Shown: one piece after another, positions 48,434 to 60,063 of the stretch
Numbering within the stretch: position 1 is the first letter of the stretch
How the letters are laid out: each line of letters begins with the position of its first letter
Origin: Lineus longissimus
Taxonomy: Eukaryota; Nemertea; Pilidiophora; Heteronemertea; Lineidae
Assembly: GCF_910592395.1 (NCBI RefSeq)
Contig: NC_088315.1
Location: 8,806,501-8,870,500, forward strand
Length of the DNA stretch: 64,000 bases
Reading direction: 5' to 3'
Position numbers and translations under genes: made by a program
Notes under the pieces: generated by a model
Databases searched by the model: none
What the model saw: only the letters and a program-made list of their open reading frames with translations
Told to the model about the DNA's origin: nothing

Positions 48434-49195
48434 CATTACCAGCTATTGCGGGCCTAGCCAATTAAGCCAATTAGTGCACCTGCTTAATTGGTCCTGGCAA
48501 GCCTAATGGAAAATGCATAGGAAATATCAATAAAGTAGGCTTTTTGGGCGGGGTGTTAAAATAATCCCAACTCCCGACTTCTGACACAATTCTATATATG
48601 TCTAGGTATTTACTGGCAAAATTTGGAGTGATTTGGATGGAAATTCGATGTGTCCATCTATAGGTTGAAAATTTTGGTAAATCTGTAATGCTTCACTCGT
48701 AGCCTGTAGTGTAAATTCCTGAGAAAGTGGGTTTTGGGGGCTTTTCTAGCTGCACTAGCTCCAAAACTATACATTTGATACAAACTCCCGACTTCAGACG
48801 TGGTTGATATAACTCTTAGGATTATATTCCCAAGATTTCAGCTTTATTGGAGAAAAATTCATAGTGTCCATAGGGGGGTTGAAAATTGGAGGATTTTCAA
48901 TTTTTTTCCCAACAAATATGCGAAAAATATTACTTTCCACCTAGAATTAATCAAAATTTCGCAAACTATCATAAAGTACTTCCTTGCAACAATCATTTGT
49001 GAAGCTTTCAAAACTTTTGGCTGATTTATTTGACCCTAAATCAGCAAAAACCAAACATTTTAGTGTTTGTATGCACCAATGCACAGGAGGCTAATTGCCA
49101 GATTAATTCACACCTTTCCAATCTCAAACAATAGGAATGATGGAGTCTCCCTCTATTCAAAACAGAGTGTGCTAGGCCCGCAATAGCTGGTAATG
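48434..49195. mobile_element. 762-bp inverted-repeat element inside the minisatellite
   Basis: Ends are CATTACCAGCTATTGCGGGC and its exact complement, a perfect inverted repeat of 24 or more bases running on into CTAG(C). It splits one minisatellite unit between CCATCT and GACAG, leaving at most a 1-bp duplication (T). It has no long open frame, so it is non-autonomous; I cannot assign a superfamily. Confidence 0.8.
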
Positions 49196-49690
49196 TGACA
49201 GATTGGGTTACAGTCACAGCCATCTGACAGATTGGGTTACAGTCACGCAGCCATCTGGCAGATTGGGTTACAGTCACGCAGCCATCTGACAGATAGGGTT
49301 ACAGTCACAGCCATCTGACAGATTGGGTTACAGTCACGCAGCCATCTGACAGATTGGGTTACAGTCACGCAGCCATCTGACAGATTGGGCTACAGTCACA
49401 ACCATCTGACAGATTGGGTTACAGTCACAGCCATCTGACAGATTGGGTTACAGTCACGCAGCCATCTGACAGATTGGGCTACAGTCACGCAGCCATCTGA
49501 CAGATTGGGCTACAGTTACAGCCATCTGACAGATTGGGTTACAGTCACAGCCATCTGACAGATTGGGTTACAGTCACAGCCATCTGACAGATAGGGTTAC
49601 AGTCACAGCCATCTGACAGATTGGGTTACAGTCACGCAGCCATCTGACAGATTGGGCTACAGTAACTCTCATCTGACAGATTGGGCATTT
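49196..49690. repeat. 29-bp minisatellite, right block (about 17 units)
   Basis: Continuation of the left block after the inserted element, with many 31-bp CACGCAGCC-type units. The last units before 49690 are diverged. Confidence 0.95.
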
Positions 49691-50672
49691 GACCATCATC
49701 ACAACTTGTCTTACAGAGTTTTATCTTGAAAGTACCAGAAAAGATCGATATATATATAAATACGAATTGGGGAACTGGCAACAAAGCATTTATAGGTGGC
49801 AAAACAAAGAGTGAGAAGGTTACACATAATTTCATGCACTTCTAGCTTGCATGGAAATTTGCCAGTGATAAATTGCAATTATTGTTGACTGAGCTGAGGT
49901 AATGTTAGAAACGCATACATCAGCAATTTCTGTACAGTTAAGTGGTATCTGTATTACTCTATGTCTTAATGGTGTAATTATTAGGGTGCAGCGAATACTG
50001 AATGCAAGTAATGAGGAGCAATTTCTCTTTGACTGCTCTTGATACATATGAAAGCGTACTTTACATATGAAGAAGAGAGGTAGTGACGTAATTTTGGGAA
50101 CCTCTGATATATGCACTTCTACCAGCCTATGATGCGATGTTTCTTTTTAGCCATTCTTTGCGTTAGGCCTAAACTGTTGCAAAACAGTCCCTAAGGAAAA
50201 TTGTAAAGCCGTCCACTTGCATGTGCAAAGCTTCAATCCTGGTAGTGCTGATTTCGGGCTACTGGAATTCAGTAGGTTGATCTATTTTCAGTTGACTACT
50301 AGACCACCTGTTTGTGCTCCAATGCCTTATGCTCACAGTGGTGTGATCAAGTTAGCATGTGACATGGACAGACTGCTGTCTTATACTTTCTTTCATTTAA
50401 CCTAGACTTGGACGTTGGATCTCTACCAACTTCTTCATGTGAATATTGTACACTGTTGGGACACAGGCATTCAGTGTTCCCAGGAATTGGGCTGGGATCT
50501 GATGGGTCCAGTGGGTGTACCATTCTTGCTTGTCTATCAAGCCCTAAACAGTTTAACTTGGCTGACCTAGATGGTTGAACATACAGTGGCGGTTTTGGGG
50601 TGGACTATGAGGTGCCCTATTGCGTAGCAACGATTTTTCTGCAAATTTCTCCAGAGGCATGTCATTATCATA

Positions 50673-50836
50673 CAGTAGAACCTCTCTATTATGGACACTC
50701 CTACTGGCCTTGATAGAAAGGTGTCCAGATTAGAGAGGACAAATTCAATGGAAACAACCAATTTTGCACCAAAACTAGCATCCTTAACAGAGAGGGTGTA
50801 TTAGTAGAGAGGTGTCTGCTGAGAGAGGTTGCACTG
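50673..50836. mobile_element. pogo-like MITE upstream of LITAF
   Basis: Starts CAGTAGAACCTCTCTATTAT and ends GAGAGGTTGCACTG, flanked by TA on both sides. It ends 52 bases before the acceptor of the first coding LITAF exon. Confidence 0.8.
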
Positions 50837-50887
50837 TACTATAAATTTTAGCCCTCCAGTTCATACTTTCTTTTCATTTTTTTCCAG

Positions 50888-53800
50888 TTTTGGCTGACTT
50901 AGCCAGTGACGATGGAGAAAGAAGCACCACCCCCGAGCTATGGGGCTGTGGACGGGCAACAGCAGCCACCATATCCACAACCAGGTGAGTGATCATCTTA
51001 TAGCTAAACTGACATTTTTTTCTTCATCTTACAGGGCTCATCCTTAAATTTGGCAGCTGAATTCTCAATACTGTTTTTTGATTCCAATATCCTCACTGGA
51101 GCCGACTTCAGCACCAAAAAAATCAGTGCTTATACAAAATATCTATTGTCATTGATAATTTAGATCATTTTAACTTTTATTCTGCCTTTGTTCCTTTGAA
51201 TCATGTTACTATTCCAGGCATGCCTTATCCCCCTGCCCAGCCGGGCCCAACAGGGGCACCTCCAATGTATGAGCCTCCAAAAGACAGGGCACCCCCAGGG
51301 GCAGGATATCAACAACCTTACACCCAACAACCACAGCCAGGTAAAATTTGAAAGCATTTTTGCCTTCTTTTTCTGTGATCCTCAGGCCAGGTCAGATGGT
51401 TGTGAGAGTTTAGACAGAACTAGTCAAGCCACCTGGGTTTCTTTGGGGCCACTCCGGCCAAGTCCTTTGATCAAAGCCACCCGCCATCACAGTGTATCGC
51501 AACTAATTGCTCACTTGGCCTTCGAATTGAAAATTTTCAACCCTCTTAGTCGTGGCCCACTGAGTCACTGCACTTCCAACTGCCTTCAAATGTATTGAGT
51601 GACATGTCGCTGGTTGTACCAGAGCAGATCACAAAATGTGACCCGTCACAGCAAAACCAGGCGCATGTCGCTTTGAGCTTTGCAGCTTGAGACGGACTGT
51701 TTGATCAATTCTCTATTGTCTGCCTTTTGTGAAATATGAGCACATCAATTTCTTCCATTATCTCCTGGTGTCATTTAGACTCATCTTCTGTGCGACATGC
51801 GCCTGCTTTTGCTGTGACCGGTCACAAATGTCCATCGACACCTTTGAATGGACTTTAGAAAAGGGCGATCAGTCCTATAATTTTCTTGTTGGTGAAAATA
51901 TTTACGTTAGGATTTTTACCGTTAGGATTTTTATCGCGTACCCTAACATGGTTATGCATGAATGTTTCATTCTAATGCAACACTACATCAATGTATGTCA
52001 AGGGTTTTGTTGTCGTTCAGACACATGTATGCAGTTTGCATGTGACAGGTGTAAAAATTAAAGGAAACCAGTCGCGAAATGCTTATGAAAATGGGAGCGT
52101 TTTAAATGGCCCAATAAAAAAACCTATGCAATCATATGGAGAGAAATTTTTTAGTTTATTTCAAGCTTGAGTTTGTTTATTTTGTTTTCTTTACATTCCT
52201 TAATTTCAGTTCTTCAAACGTTTCTTTTTGGCAGTGCTTTCCTTTATGTTCAATTTAATTTCAGTTCATCAAACTATCATTGTAAATGCGTCTTTTGGTC
52301 CGCAACCCATGACTACGACCTGTCCAATGTGTAATGCATTTGTCACCACCACTGTTGAATATAACGCCGGGGCCCTCCCATGGATTATTGCAGGATTATT
52401 ATGTCTGTTTGGGTAGGTAACAGTTTTGAAAGCACTGGTCAGAATTATTGTAAACCCCTTGTATTTTTGTAAAATAGATTTTTTAAATCTTTTATTATTG
52501 TGTCAGTATCAGTGTGTTGCAAGTGTTTGAACAAACTGCTGCTGCCAAACCAAGGGGCAGTAAATATGTCCTTCATTCTAATTGAGGTGTGCTGAAGAAC
52601 TGGACTGAGAAAAAGACACTCCGGAGAACACCATCAAAAAGCTTGACTGCTTGCAGCTCCACCCTGGGATTGCAGGCCGTTTCGAAATTTAGACTTGAAA
52701 CACTAAGTTGTTTACTCAAAGAATGCAAAAATAATGGGGTTTACAGTAATATACAGACAAGCCCAAGTCCCATGTTGATAGCCTCCATATAATGCAATTT
52801 TCTTCCATTTTAGCAAAGATGGCGCTGCCGGCTCACTCTCAGAAGCATGGGCTGCCAAAATGGCCACTATACTAATGATTTAAGCATTTTTCAGGTCGGA
52901 CCATAATCGTCATGGAGGGGATCCGATTTGAATCCCTTCCTGTCACCTGTCGGTGTCCATTTTGTAAAGCATGTGTGACTACAACGGTTGATTATAATGC
53001 GGGCATCATAGCATGGTTACTCTGTGGGTTGCTGTGCTTGTTTGGGTATGTAGATTGTGGGAAACAAACGTTTTCAAGGGTGTAGCCTTGTGGACTGAGG
53101 AAGTAAAGAAAATTGCTCTCCGATGGAATTTTCAAAGGAGACATCAGGCAGCAGTCGACGAAATTGCTATCAACTCCTTCCTAACCTTTTACAGGGGATG
53201 ACAGCACGTCATGTCCTGCGGCCCCATCACATACGTTGACGTGCATAGCACGTCTTACGCTACGTGTTATCCTTGTAATCCTCAGTCCCAAGGCATCTAG
53301 GGTTTCTAACTTGCAGCGTTTGCATATCTCTCTGTATGCGGCATATCTCTTGAAATTCTTCCTCTAGGTTAATGGTTCACTAACATTTATGTCTTACAGC
53401 GCAGCAGACTATAATTATTGCCAATATAACATTTGGTCCTCATCCCATTACGATGCAATGCCCATATTGTGAGGCTCATGTCACAACGACAGTTGCGTAT
53501 CATGCCGGGGTTCTGGCGTGGTTGATATGCGGACTGCTCTGCCTATTTGGGTATGTGGCGGTAATGGCATGATTTTTTTCACTGGGAGAGTCCCTTGCGG
53601 GTTGGTCCTTGCTTTCACCCAGTTGTTGGTAAAGGATGCATGTCTCTTGGTTCCGTAGTTGTGAGCTTACTACTAAGCTAATGGCTTGGAGAATAACTTC
53701 CAGGTCCCTCCCTTCCCCTTGTCCTGCATATTGCCAAAGGGCGTGTTTAATGTCACTGGGAAGATGCTGGCAGTATTGAAATTATCATCAGGAATTTCAA

Positions 53801-56470
53801 TAGCAAACACGTTCTTTTCTGAATTGTCTTTGGCGCATTCAATAAATCTTGGTGGTGATGTCTTTGCTTTGGATACCCATGCTAATGATCAATGCAGCGA
53901 CCTACCACTTCCGTTCATGTTTTAAGGCCCATTAAACTTCTGATCACGTGACAAATCGAGTGTTGTGCGACGTCACCGGTGACATCAGACATGCCGTTTA
54001 CCTTCATCATGACGTAAGGACGTCATACAACACTAGATTTGTCGCGTGATCAGAAGTTTAAAAGCCCAAAAACACAATTTTATGGCACTGCGAGCGCCAC
54101 CTTCTGACCTTACACCAAAGCAGCAAGTCCCATTTTGGTAACCAGTTTCGCCTAGCGTTTCCTGTCTGTCTTTCTGGGAATGGTTCTGTTATTTTCTTCT
54201 GCTTCATCTCTTTGAGCCATTCTGCCTGGTTTAGTTTGACTTAAAGTACAGCATCGTTATTTTGTGCTTTTGAGAGAACTGCTTGGCTCAAGGGTAAACC
54301 TTTTAGAGGAGCTTTGGTAAAGGGTATGTCACAGCTTGGTGAAGGAAGGTGGAGTGCATACAGTGGAACCTCCCTAAGCTGACCCTCTTTAAGCAAGACA
54401 CCCTCTCTTAAGGGCACTGATTTTGGTCGCAAATGGATCACTTCTATACAATTTCACCTCTGTAATCAGGACACCTCCTTAATAAGGACAGCACTTGTCG
54501 GGCCCTAAGTTGTTCCTAATGGAGAGGTTGTGCTGTACTGGTAAAATAATTGCAACAAAAACCGGGGAATAACTCTTGTGAGTGTCTGCTTTGGTGCCAA
54601 ATCGATTACACCATGAAGCCTGTACATACGTCTTTGAAATGCCATTATATTTTTGCAACGTTGAGTCATATAATGAATAATGATCACATTTTCACTGTAA
54701 ATAATGTCATGATAATATGAGGCATACGGTGGAAATCTGAAATTTGATATTTGAGGACGTATGTTCCCACGATACCCACTAGTACAACTGTATTGCGTGG
54801 GGAATAGATTTCCGGTAACAATACACCTGCCCAATCTTTTTCGACTGGTAAAATTAAGGGGTGTAAGGAGTACATTACACCCCTCTGAAAGTCGCTTGAG
54901 AAAAGATGGTATGGGACTATTGTTGCCGGAAATCTATTTCCGCAAATACCGTTGTATGATTGGTCAGTGTGGTCACATGGATGCCCAATTCATACAAAAT
55001 GTCCCCCTTTTCTCGCCTCAAAGTCAAGCTTAGTTGTTACATGAAATGTACAAATCATATGGTGATGTTGAAGTACGGTCAGATTGATTTTCATTGCAAA
55101 GTCATATCAGCTGCTGTGCTTGAAATTGATGTTAAAGGGGTACGCCGTTCATAAATACTAGTGGTCCAGGAAAATAGAAATGCAGTTATACACAATGCCG
55201 TAGTGCAGTCATTATGCATGCAAATCTGCTGAAACTTGGTATTTATTGTATTTGTATATCTGTCTACATAACGGCAATGTCGAAATTTATATCCAGTATG
55301 TATTTACGCAATTTGGAATTTTCAAATTTAATTACAAATTTCAAATATGTCACGAAAGGCCTTTCAGCAGTGTATATTGATCTTGGGCTTGTGGATATAA
55401 TAATATATCGCATCTATGAAATGAATCAATGAAATAAAGCTTGGAGTATTGACAACTTGCCGGATGCACTAATCGTTAAAGGTCCGGTCCATAAATGAAC
55501 TGATTTACGTTTTTGGCCCACCAGAAATGTTCCCCTTTGAACTGGTGGTGCCAGGCAAAGATGACGTTTTAAATTTGTTGCCGAGTGGAATGGGTCATTT
55601 TAGGACACAAAGTTTTTATCTCTCATTTGGAATATGGGGGACTTTCTTTTTTGTTTCGGTTAATTTGTAGAGCTACGCATCAAATATTCTTAAACTGGTA
55701 GTTAGATGGCGCTAGAGTGTCATCATAGAAAGACAAGTAATCAGCCAAATTTAAATGTTCGTGAGTTATTCTATGAGTGTTTCTTATCCCTTTCAGATGC
55801 TGGCTAGGATGTTGCTTAATTCCATTCTGTGTGACAGACCTCCACGACTGCACGCACACGTGCCCGAATTGTAATCGTGTCCTGGGGCGTTACAATCGTA
55901 TGTAAGACGAAAGATCGACCATCGGCAGCCGTCGAAGCAACGGATTCGACCAATGGCAGCCACAGCAGCAACGGATCGATTGAGGAAATACAACGCCATG
56001 AATTGTATTCTCTAAAAGCCATGGAACGTCTTATTCAATTAAGTGAATGCCCATTAAAAAACCTATGAGGCCGTTATCTGCAAAACAAGGAATGGCTCCA
56101 ACCTCAAATTTGGCATTCACTTCGTTTTAAAAGAGTTTTAATTGCTTTGAATAGTTGTACAAATGTAAATGATTACAAAGAGTGATGATATATCTATACT
56201 GTATTTTAGAAATATTCAAGAATGGGGTGTGTGGGGGGGGGTCTGTTGAGTGCTGTCCTTTTTGATGTAACATTTATTTTTCAAACATCTTCCAGAAATC
56301 CAGTGTGTTCCAATGTGTGTCTCTATTCATTTTTTTTCCAATCTGATTCCACCAAACACGATCCAGTCAACAAAAGGTGTTATTACATGACCGCTGTGAA
56401 TCCTTGCGCCTGATTGGACCAACAACATCATGTGACCGATCAATAAAAATTGACGTTTCTTGGTGACGTC
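50888..56470 (+). CDS. LITAF-domain protein with three alternative domain exons (transcript span; CDS 50912-55905)
   Basis: LITAF/SIMPLE proteins are monotopic zinc-binding proteins of late endosomes and lysosomes. Coding exons are 50912-50984, 51218-51340, one of three (A 52265-52412, B 52895-53045, C 53400-53550), and 55797-55905. The protein is 150 aa with A, 151 with B or C. The N-terminus is Pro/Gln/Tyr-rich and has two PPxY motifs (PPSY 7-10, PPMY 39-42) that bind WW domains of NEDD4-type ligases. Each alternative exon gives the first CxxC knuckle (CPMC, CPFC or CPYC) and the start of the hydrophobic segment (GLLCLFG). The common last exon gives GCWLGCCLIPFC and the second knuckle HTCPNCNRVLGRY. 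A likely poly(A) signal is at 56442-56447. The 5' UTR starts upstream of an acceptor at 50887. Confidence 0.92.
51632..51829. mobile_element. 'GTGACCCGTCACAG' MITE, copy 2
   Basis: Same element as 27614-27810 in the opposite orientation, with ends ATGTGACCCGTCACAGCAAA and TTTTGCTGTGACCGGTCACA. It lies in LITAF intron 2. Confidence 0.8.
52265..52412 (+). CDS. LITAF alternative exon A
   Basis: 148 bp, entering in phase 1 and leaving in phase 2. It encodes VHQTIIVNASFGPQP, the knuckle CPMC, VTTTVEYNAG and GLLCLFG. The acceptor is TTTAATTTCAG and the donor GG|GTAGGT. It is one codon shorter than B and C. Confidence 0.9.
52895..53045 (+). CDS. LITAF alternative exon B
   Basis: 151 bp with the same phases as A. 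It encodes GRTIIVMEGIRFESLP, then CRCPFCKACVTTTVDYNAG and LCGLLCLFG. The acceptor is GCATTTTTCAG and the donor GG|GTATGT. It is the most diverged N-terminal part, with two extra cysteines around the knuckle. Confidence 0.88.
53400..53550 (+). CDS. LITAF alternative exon C
   Basis: 151 bp with the same phases as A and B. It encodes AQQTIIIANITFGPHP, CPYCEAHVTTTVAYHAG and ICGLLCLFG. The acceptor is TGTCTTACAG and the donor GG|GTATGT. It resembles A more than B in its first 20 residues. Confidence 0.88.
53932..54061. mobile_element. 130-bp palindromic TTAA MITE
   Basis: Left arm TTAAACTTCTGATCACGTGA pairs with the right arm ending CGTGATCAGAAGTTTAA; the arms are about 35 bases each, leaving a short loop. 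TTAA at both edges. Lies in the long last LITAF intron. Confidence 0.75.
54361..54535. mobile_element. pogo-like MITE in last LITAF intron
   Basis: Starts CAGTGGAACCTCCCTAAGCT and ends GAGAGGTTGTGCTG, TA on both sides. Confidence 0.8.
54783..54956. mobile_element. 174-bp inverted-repeat MITE
   Basis: Left arm TACAACTGTATTGCGTGGGG continuing into AATAGATTTCCGG pairs with a right arm ending CAAATACCGTTGTA over about 37 bases. Possible TA target site. Confidence 0.7.
55132..55365. mobile_element. 'GTACGCC' TTAA MITE, full copy
   Basis: Starts TTAAAGGGGTACGCCGTTCA and ends GAAAGGCCTTT; related to 35311, 39252, 41861 and 15488. It lies in the last LITAF intron, about 430 bases before the terminal exon. 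Confidence 0.75.
56442..56447 (+). other. Likely LITAF poly(A) signal
   Basis: AATAAA about 540 bases after the stop at 55905, followed by a T/G stretch (TTGACGTTTCTTGGTGACG). Confidence 0.5.
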
Positions 56471-56717
56471 ACGTCCGCGAGCAACACTGAACTTTCAAAA
56501 ATCATGAATTTATATGCAGTGGCTTGTCGGTAATTCGCAGTGGTCATGTAGTAAAGAAAATATAGCCCTTTTTCTCAGGCAATATGAGTTTTTCTGTCCC
56601 ATGAAATTTGACATTGCCCTCAAAATGGGCTATATTCGATGATTACCATATTTGGCAGGGAAATACATTTGCCAGTCCATTTACACCTGAATTTGTTACC
56701 AAGTAACGTTTGAGATA

Positions 56718-56901
56718 CAGTGGAACCTCCCTTAGTGGATACCCATTGGTGGACACCTGTATGTAGGACACCCTCTGTATAAAGGACAGTGATTTTGGTC
56801 CCAAATTGGTCATTTCTATACGATTTGACCTTTGTAATCAGGACAGCTCTCTATTAAGGAGAGCATGTCCCAAAAGTGTCCTTAGTAGAACGGTTCTACT
56901 G
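56718..56901. mobile_element. pogo-like MITE
   Basis: Starts CAGTGGAACCTCCCTTAGTG and ends GAACGGTTCTACTG with TA on both sides. Confidence 0.8.
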
Positions 56902-58046
56902 TATTTAAGATTTTCTTGTACCAGATTTAGCAAACAAAGTGACTATGCAGCCTCTTCCTCCTAAACAGATTTTGACCTATGTAACTTTGAGGTTTTACAA
57001 TTAATTCGTGTCATTGATTAGCTGCTGAAATAAGATAAGTGTGGAGAAGTTGCTGTATTTTAGATTTAGAATTAGAATTAGAAGGTACGTCATTCTTAAG
57101 CTGTTACTATAAACTGGTCGAAAGTTGGCGAAGTTTTTATTTGGTAGAGACTAAAGTCCATGCTTTACTGCAAAAAATTTGATGGTTAACTGTGAACTGT
57201 AAACTGTAAACTCACTCAGGAGCCAGCACAACCTTCAGTGGGGCAGTATTTGCACCGTTCATACTGCAGTCGGGCATGGCGGAATTGGGGAAATTTGTGA
57301 GACTGCTCCTGATCGATTTTACAGTAATGGGAAGCCTGCTTTTGTGTAACTTCCATAGATGAAATGAGATGTATGGTTGCTGTAGAGTTTATCCGTGGTT
57401 CAGCTTTATTGGGATAATCCATCGACTCCCAGCTTGCTGCTATCAAGCTCCAGCATGTTCCTGTCAAAGTCCCAGAACTGTTAGAGTTCTTTGATAGAGT
57501 AACGATTAATAACATAGTTTTTGAAGATGTAACCTCAATCTCCCCAATCCGTACTACTAAATTTTCATAAGTGCTATTGTTCCCGCACAGTCCCTGTAGG
57601 TTTTTGGTTGGTTAGCCTAAATGAGATGGCAGCACTGCATTAAATTCAACGAAGACACAGCCCTGATATTTGGTAATGCTCGTTATTTTTAAATGAAACT
57701 TTTCCCGAGCTAATTAGTTGGGATCCGGGCCACACGGTGTTTACCGGTGCTGGTCAGGAGATGATGGATTACCCTCATTAATAAATTAGCCTGTGATAGG
57801 TATGTGTACTTTCTGGTGGTGGATGGTAACATTTTGATTTAATGTGCTGTGTAATTGTGTGATGAATATTATATATATTAGCATAAAATTTTCTTGTCTT
57901 CGTTTTCAAATTTTCTTTGCCCTACAAAACTTAAAAGATGCTCAATGACCTTTTAGTGTGCTAGAGGACTGCAGAGACTTCTGTTATACCAAGTGCATGG
58001 ACCCATCTTACCCCAAAGAAGTCCATTTCCACTTTAATAGAGCACA

Positions 58047-58469
58047 TTAAAGGGACAACATTGGCATGAGATAGCATGGTTTCTTACCAAAAGTGGCTTC
58101 CAGTATGAACGTTACTTCTCCATGCAGGATCACTGAAAAATCATTAGCAATAATCTCGACCAGAACGAAATGTTACCGTAACCCTTCATGAAATTTGGAG
58201 GCCATGTACATAGCAGCTCATAACACTAGCGAGTTGGGGACATCATTAGAGATAGCTTGAGTGGGTTGCTATATGTGATGGCGCATGGTGGTGAGCAGGG
58301 GTATTATCCTCCTGCCTGGCCACATCTTGGCCCTCAAGCCTTGGATCCTCTCCGCCAACCCGGACTCCGTTACACCAAGTATGAGGGGAGGTAACGGACC
58401 GATTAATTCCGATGGTTCTGAACGCCTGGCCAGGGATATCCCACATCCACAACCAAGTTGTCCCTTTAA
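58047..58469. mobile_element. 423-bp TTAA element
   Basis: Left end TTAAAGGGACAACATTGG and right end CCAAGTTGTCCCTTTAA form an inverted repeat of about 17 bases with TTAA at both edges, as for piggyBac-type MITEs. The reading frames inside are incidental. Confidence 0.75.
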
Positions 58470-59782
58470 AGGGGCTTTGCAATCTCGGAGCCTTGTGTGT
58501 CAAGATGAAATTCCTTAGTGGAGATATCATATCATCACTTAGCGCATTTTTACTAACAAGCTCACTATTATGAAGGAGGGGATTGGACTAATAAGGGTAA
58601 TAAGGGTAAGATGATACTGATTGATAGGCCTTTCTATTAAAATACAGTTTAGGATGACAAAGTTGGTGGATTGTCGACACCGGGATTGTGGATCCTTGAC
58701 CTGCTGTTCCGACAGTCAAACTCACAACATCTAGACTCGTGGGCCAGTCTATAACGTCATCCTAATTTGGTCTCACGGTGAGAGACGAGGACGGTCCACT
58801 GCGTCCAGAGTGCATTACAACCTCCTACTTGTGTACCAGTCTGGTGTTCTAACCACTCCACCCATTGATGTCCATTTTCAGACGTGCTGATATGAGGATT
58901 TGAGTAAAAGAGGACCCATTACCACAATGTCACAATCAACTACCTGTTTGTCGGCCGAAGACGAAAGTGTTGGCGGCCGTCATGGAAATAGTCAAAAGAA
59001 AAGATAACAAAAAATAATAACAAAACGAAATTTTCTAAGAAATCCATCATGAAATGTGTCTGAAAATCACATTTTTCTAATTGAAATAATCTTAAGAATA
59101 CATAGATCATCACCTGCAAGGTACAGGTGAGTATACATTGGCAATGTCAACTTGAAAAACGTTGAAAGAACCTCGGAATAGCAAAATGTGTGAGGTTACT
59201 GTCACTGACTGTCAGATCTGCACTGCAGATCATGAGTATGATTAGATGCAATATAGTGATAGATGATCAGATATCAGATGCATCTGCTGGATGACAGATG
59301 CTTACTGACAGATGGATAATGTCAAGTTCAAGTGAGCGCCTTCTGGTTGCTCCTTGAAACCCCTGATTGATTTCTGTGGAGACTGGGGTAATAATTTGAT
59401 ATCCCACACCGCTTTAACAGTTCCGCTACTGAGGAGCGCTGCGTGACATTATTATTGTCATTAACCCAGGAGGATAAATGTTGATATTCGCAGATTCTGG
59501 TTCCGCGTCTGTGAAAGATTTGATTGCTATACCCTGGCTGGGAGGGACTATCATTATCACTATCCGTATCGATTTGTCATTGATGGGAACTAATCTGTAT
59601 TGTGGATGGTGACTGGGCAGCTGACACTAGTGACAGCTTCGAGATAATGTTCTTGGCCTTAATAACTCTTGTTGTCCTGTAGAAATTGGGAAAACCCATA
59701 TTGCACCATGCATTACATGTCTGAGTCATTGTTACTCATCTAATCATCATGTGCTTGAAGAACTAGGTCAACAGAAGAGGTA

Positions 59783-59956
59783 CAGTAAAACCTCTCTATA
59801 GAGAACATCTGGACTGACAAATGCTGGCATAAGAGAGAGGTATCCTGATTACAGAGGTCAAATTAGATGAAAACAGCGACTTTGGGACCAAAACAAGTGT
59901 CCTTAATAGAGAGGGTTTCATTGATAGAGAGGTGTCTGCTAAGAGAAGTTCCACTG
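59783..59956. mobile_element. pogo-like MITE
   Basis: Starts CAGTAAAACCTCTCTATAGA and ends GAGAAGTTCCACTG with TA on both sides. Confidence 0.8.
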
Positions 59957-60063
59957 TACTTAGTTCTAGCGGTGCCATCGCCTGCTGTCCCTCCCCTAAA
60001 TAGCCAGAAGTCAATGAAAATGCATCAAAAATCAGTACTATACTATACAAACTATAGATTGAA

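Noticed and set aside
46881-49690. CRISPR-like appearance of regular repeats
   Set aside because: The repeats are contiguous 29-bp units without unique spacers, in an intron-rich animal genome; this is a minisatellite.
51729-52061. 110-codon frame MKYEHINFF...
   Set aside because: The same frame occurs in the unrelated MITE copy at 27509-27715; it is a translation of the repeat.
57216-57515. 99-codon minus-strand frame as a gene
   Set aside because: No recognisable family, no splice signals that join it to neighbours, and no second supporting exon.
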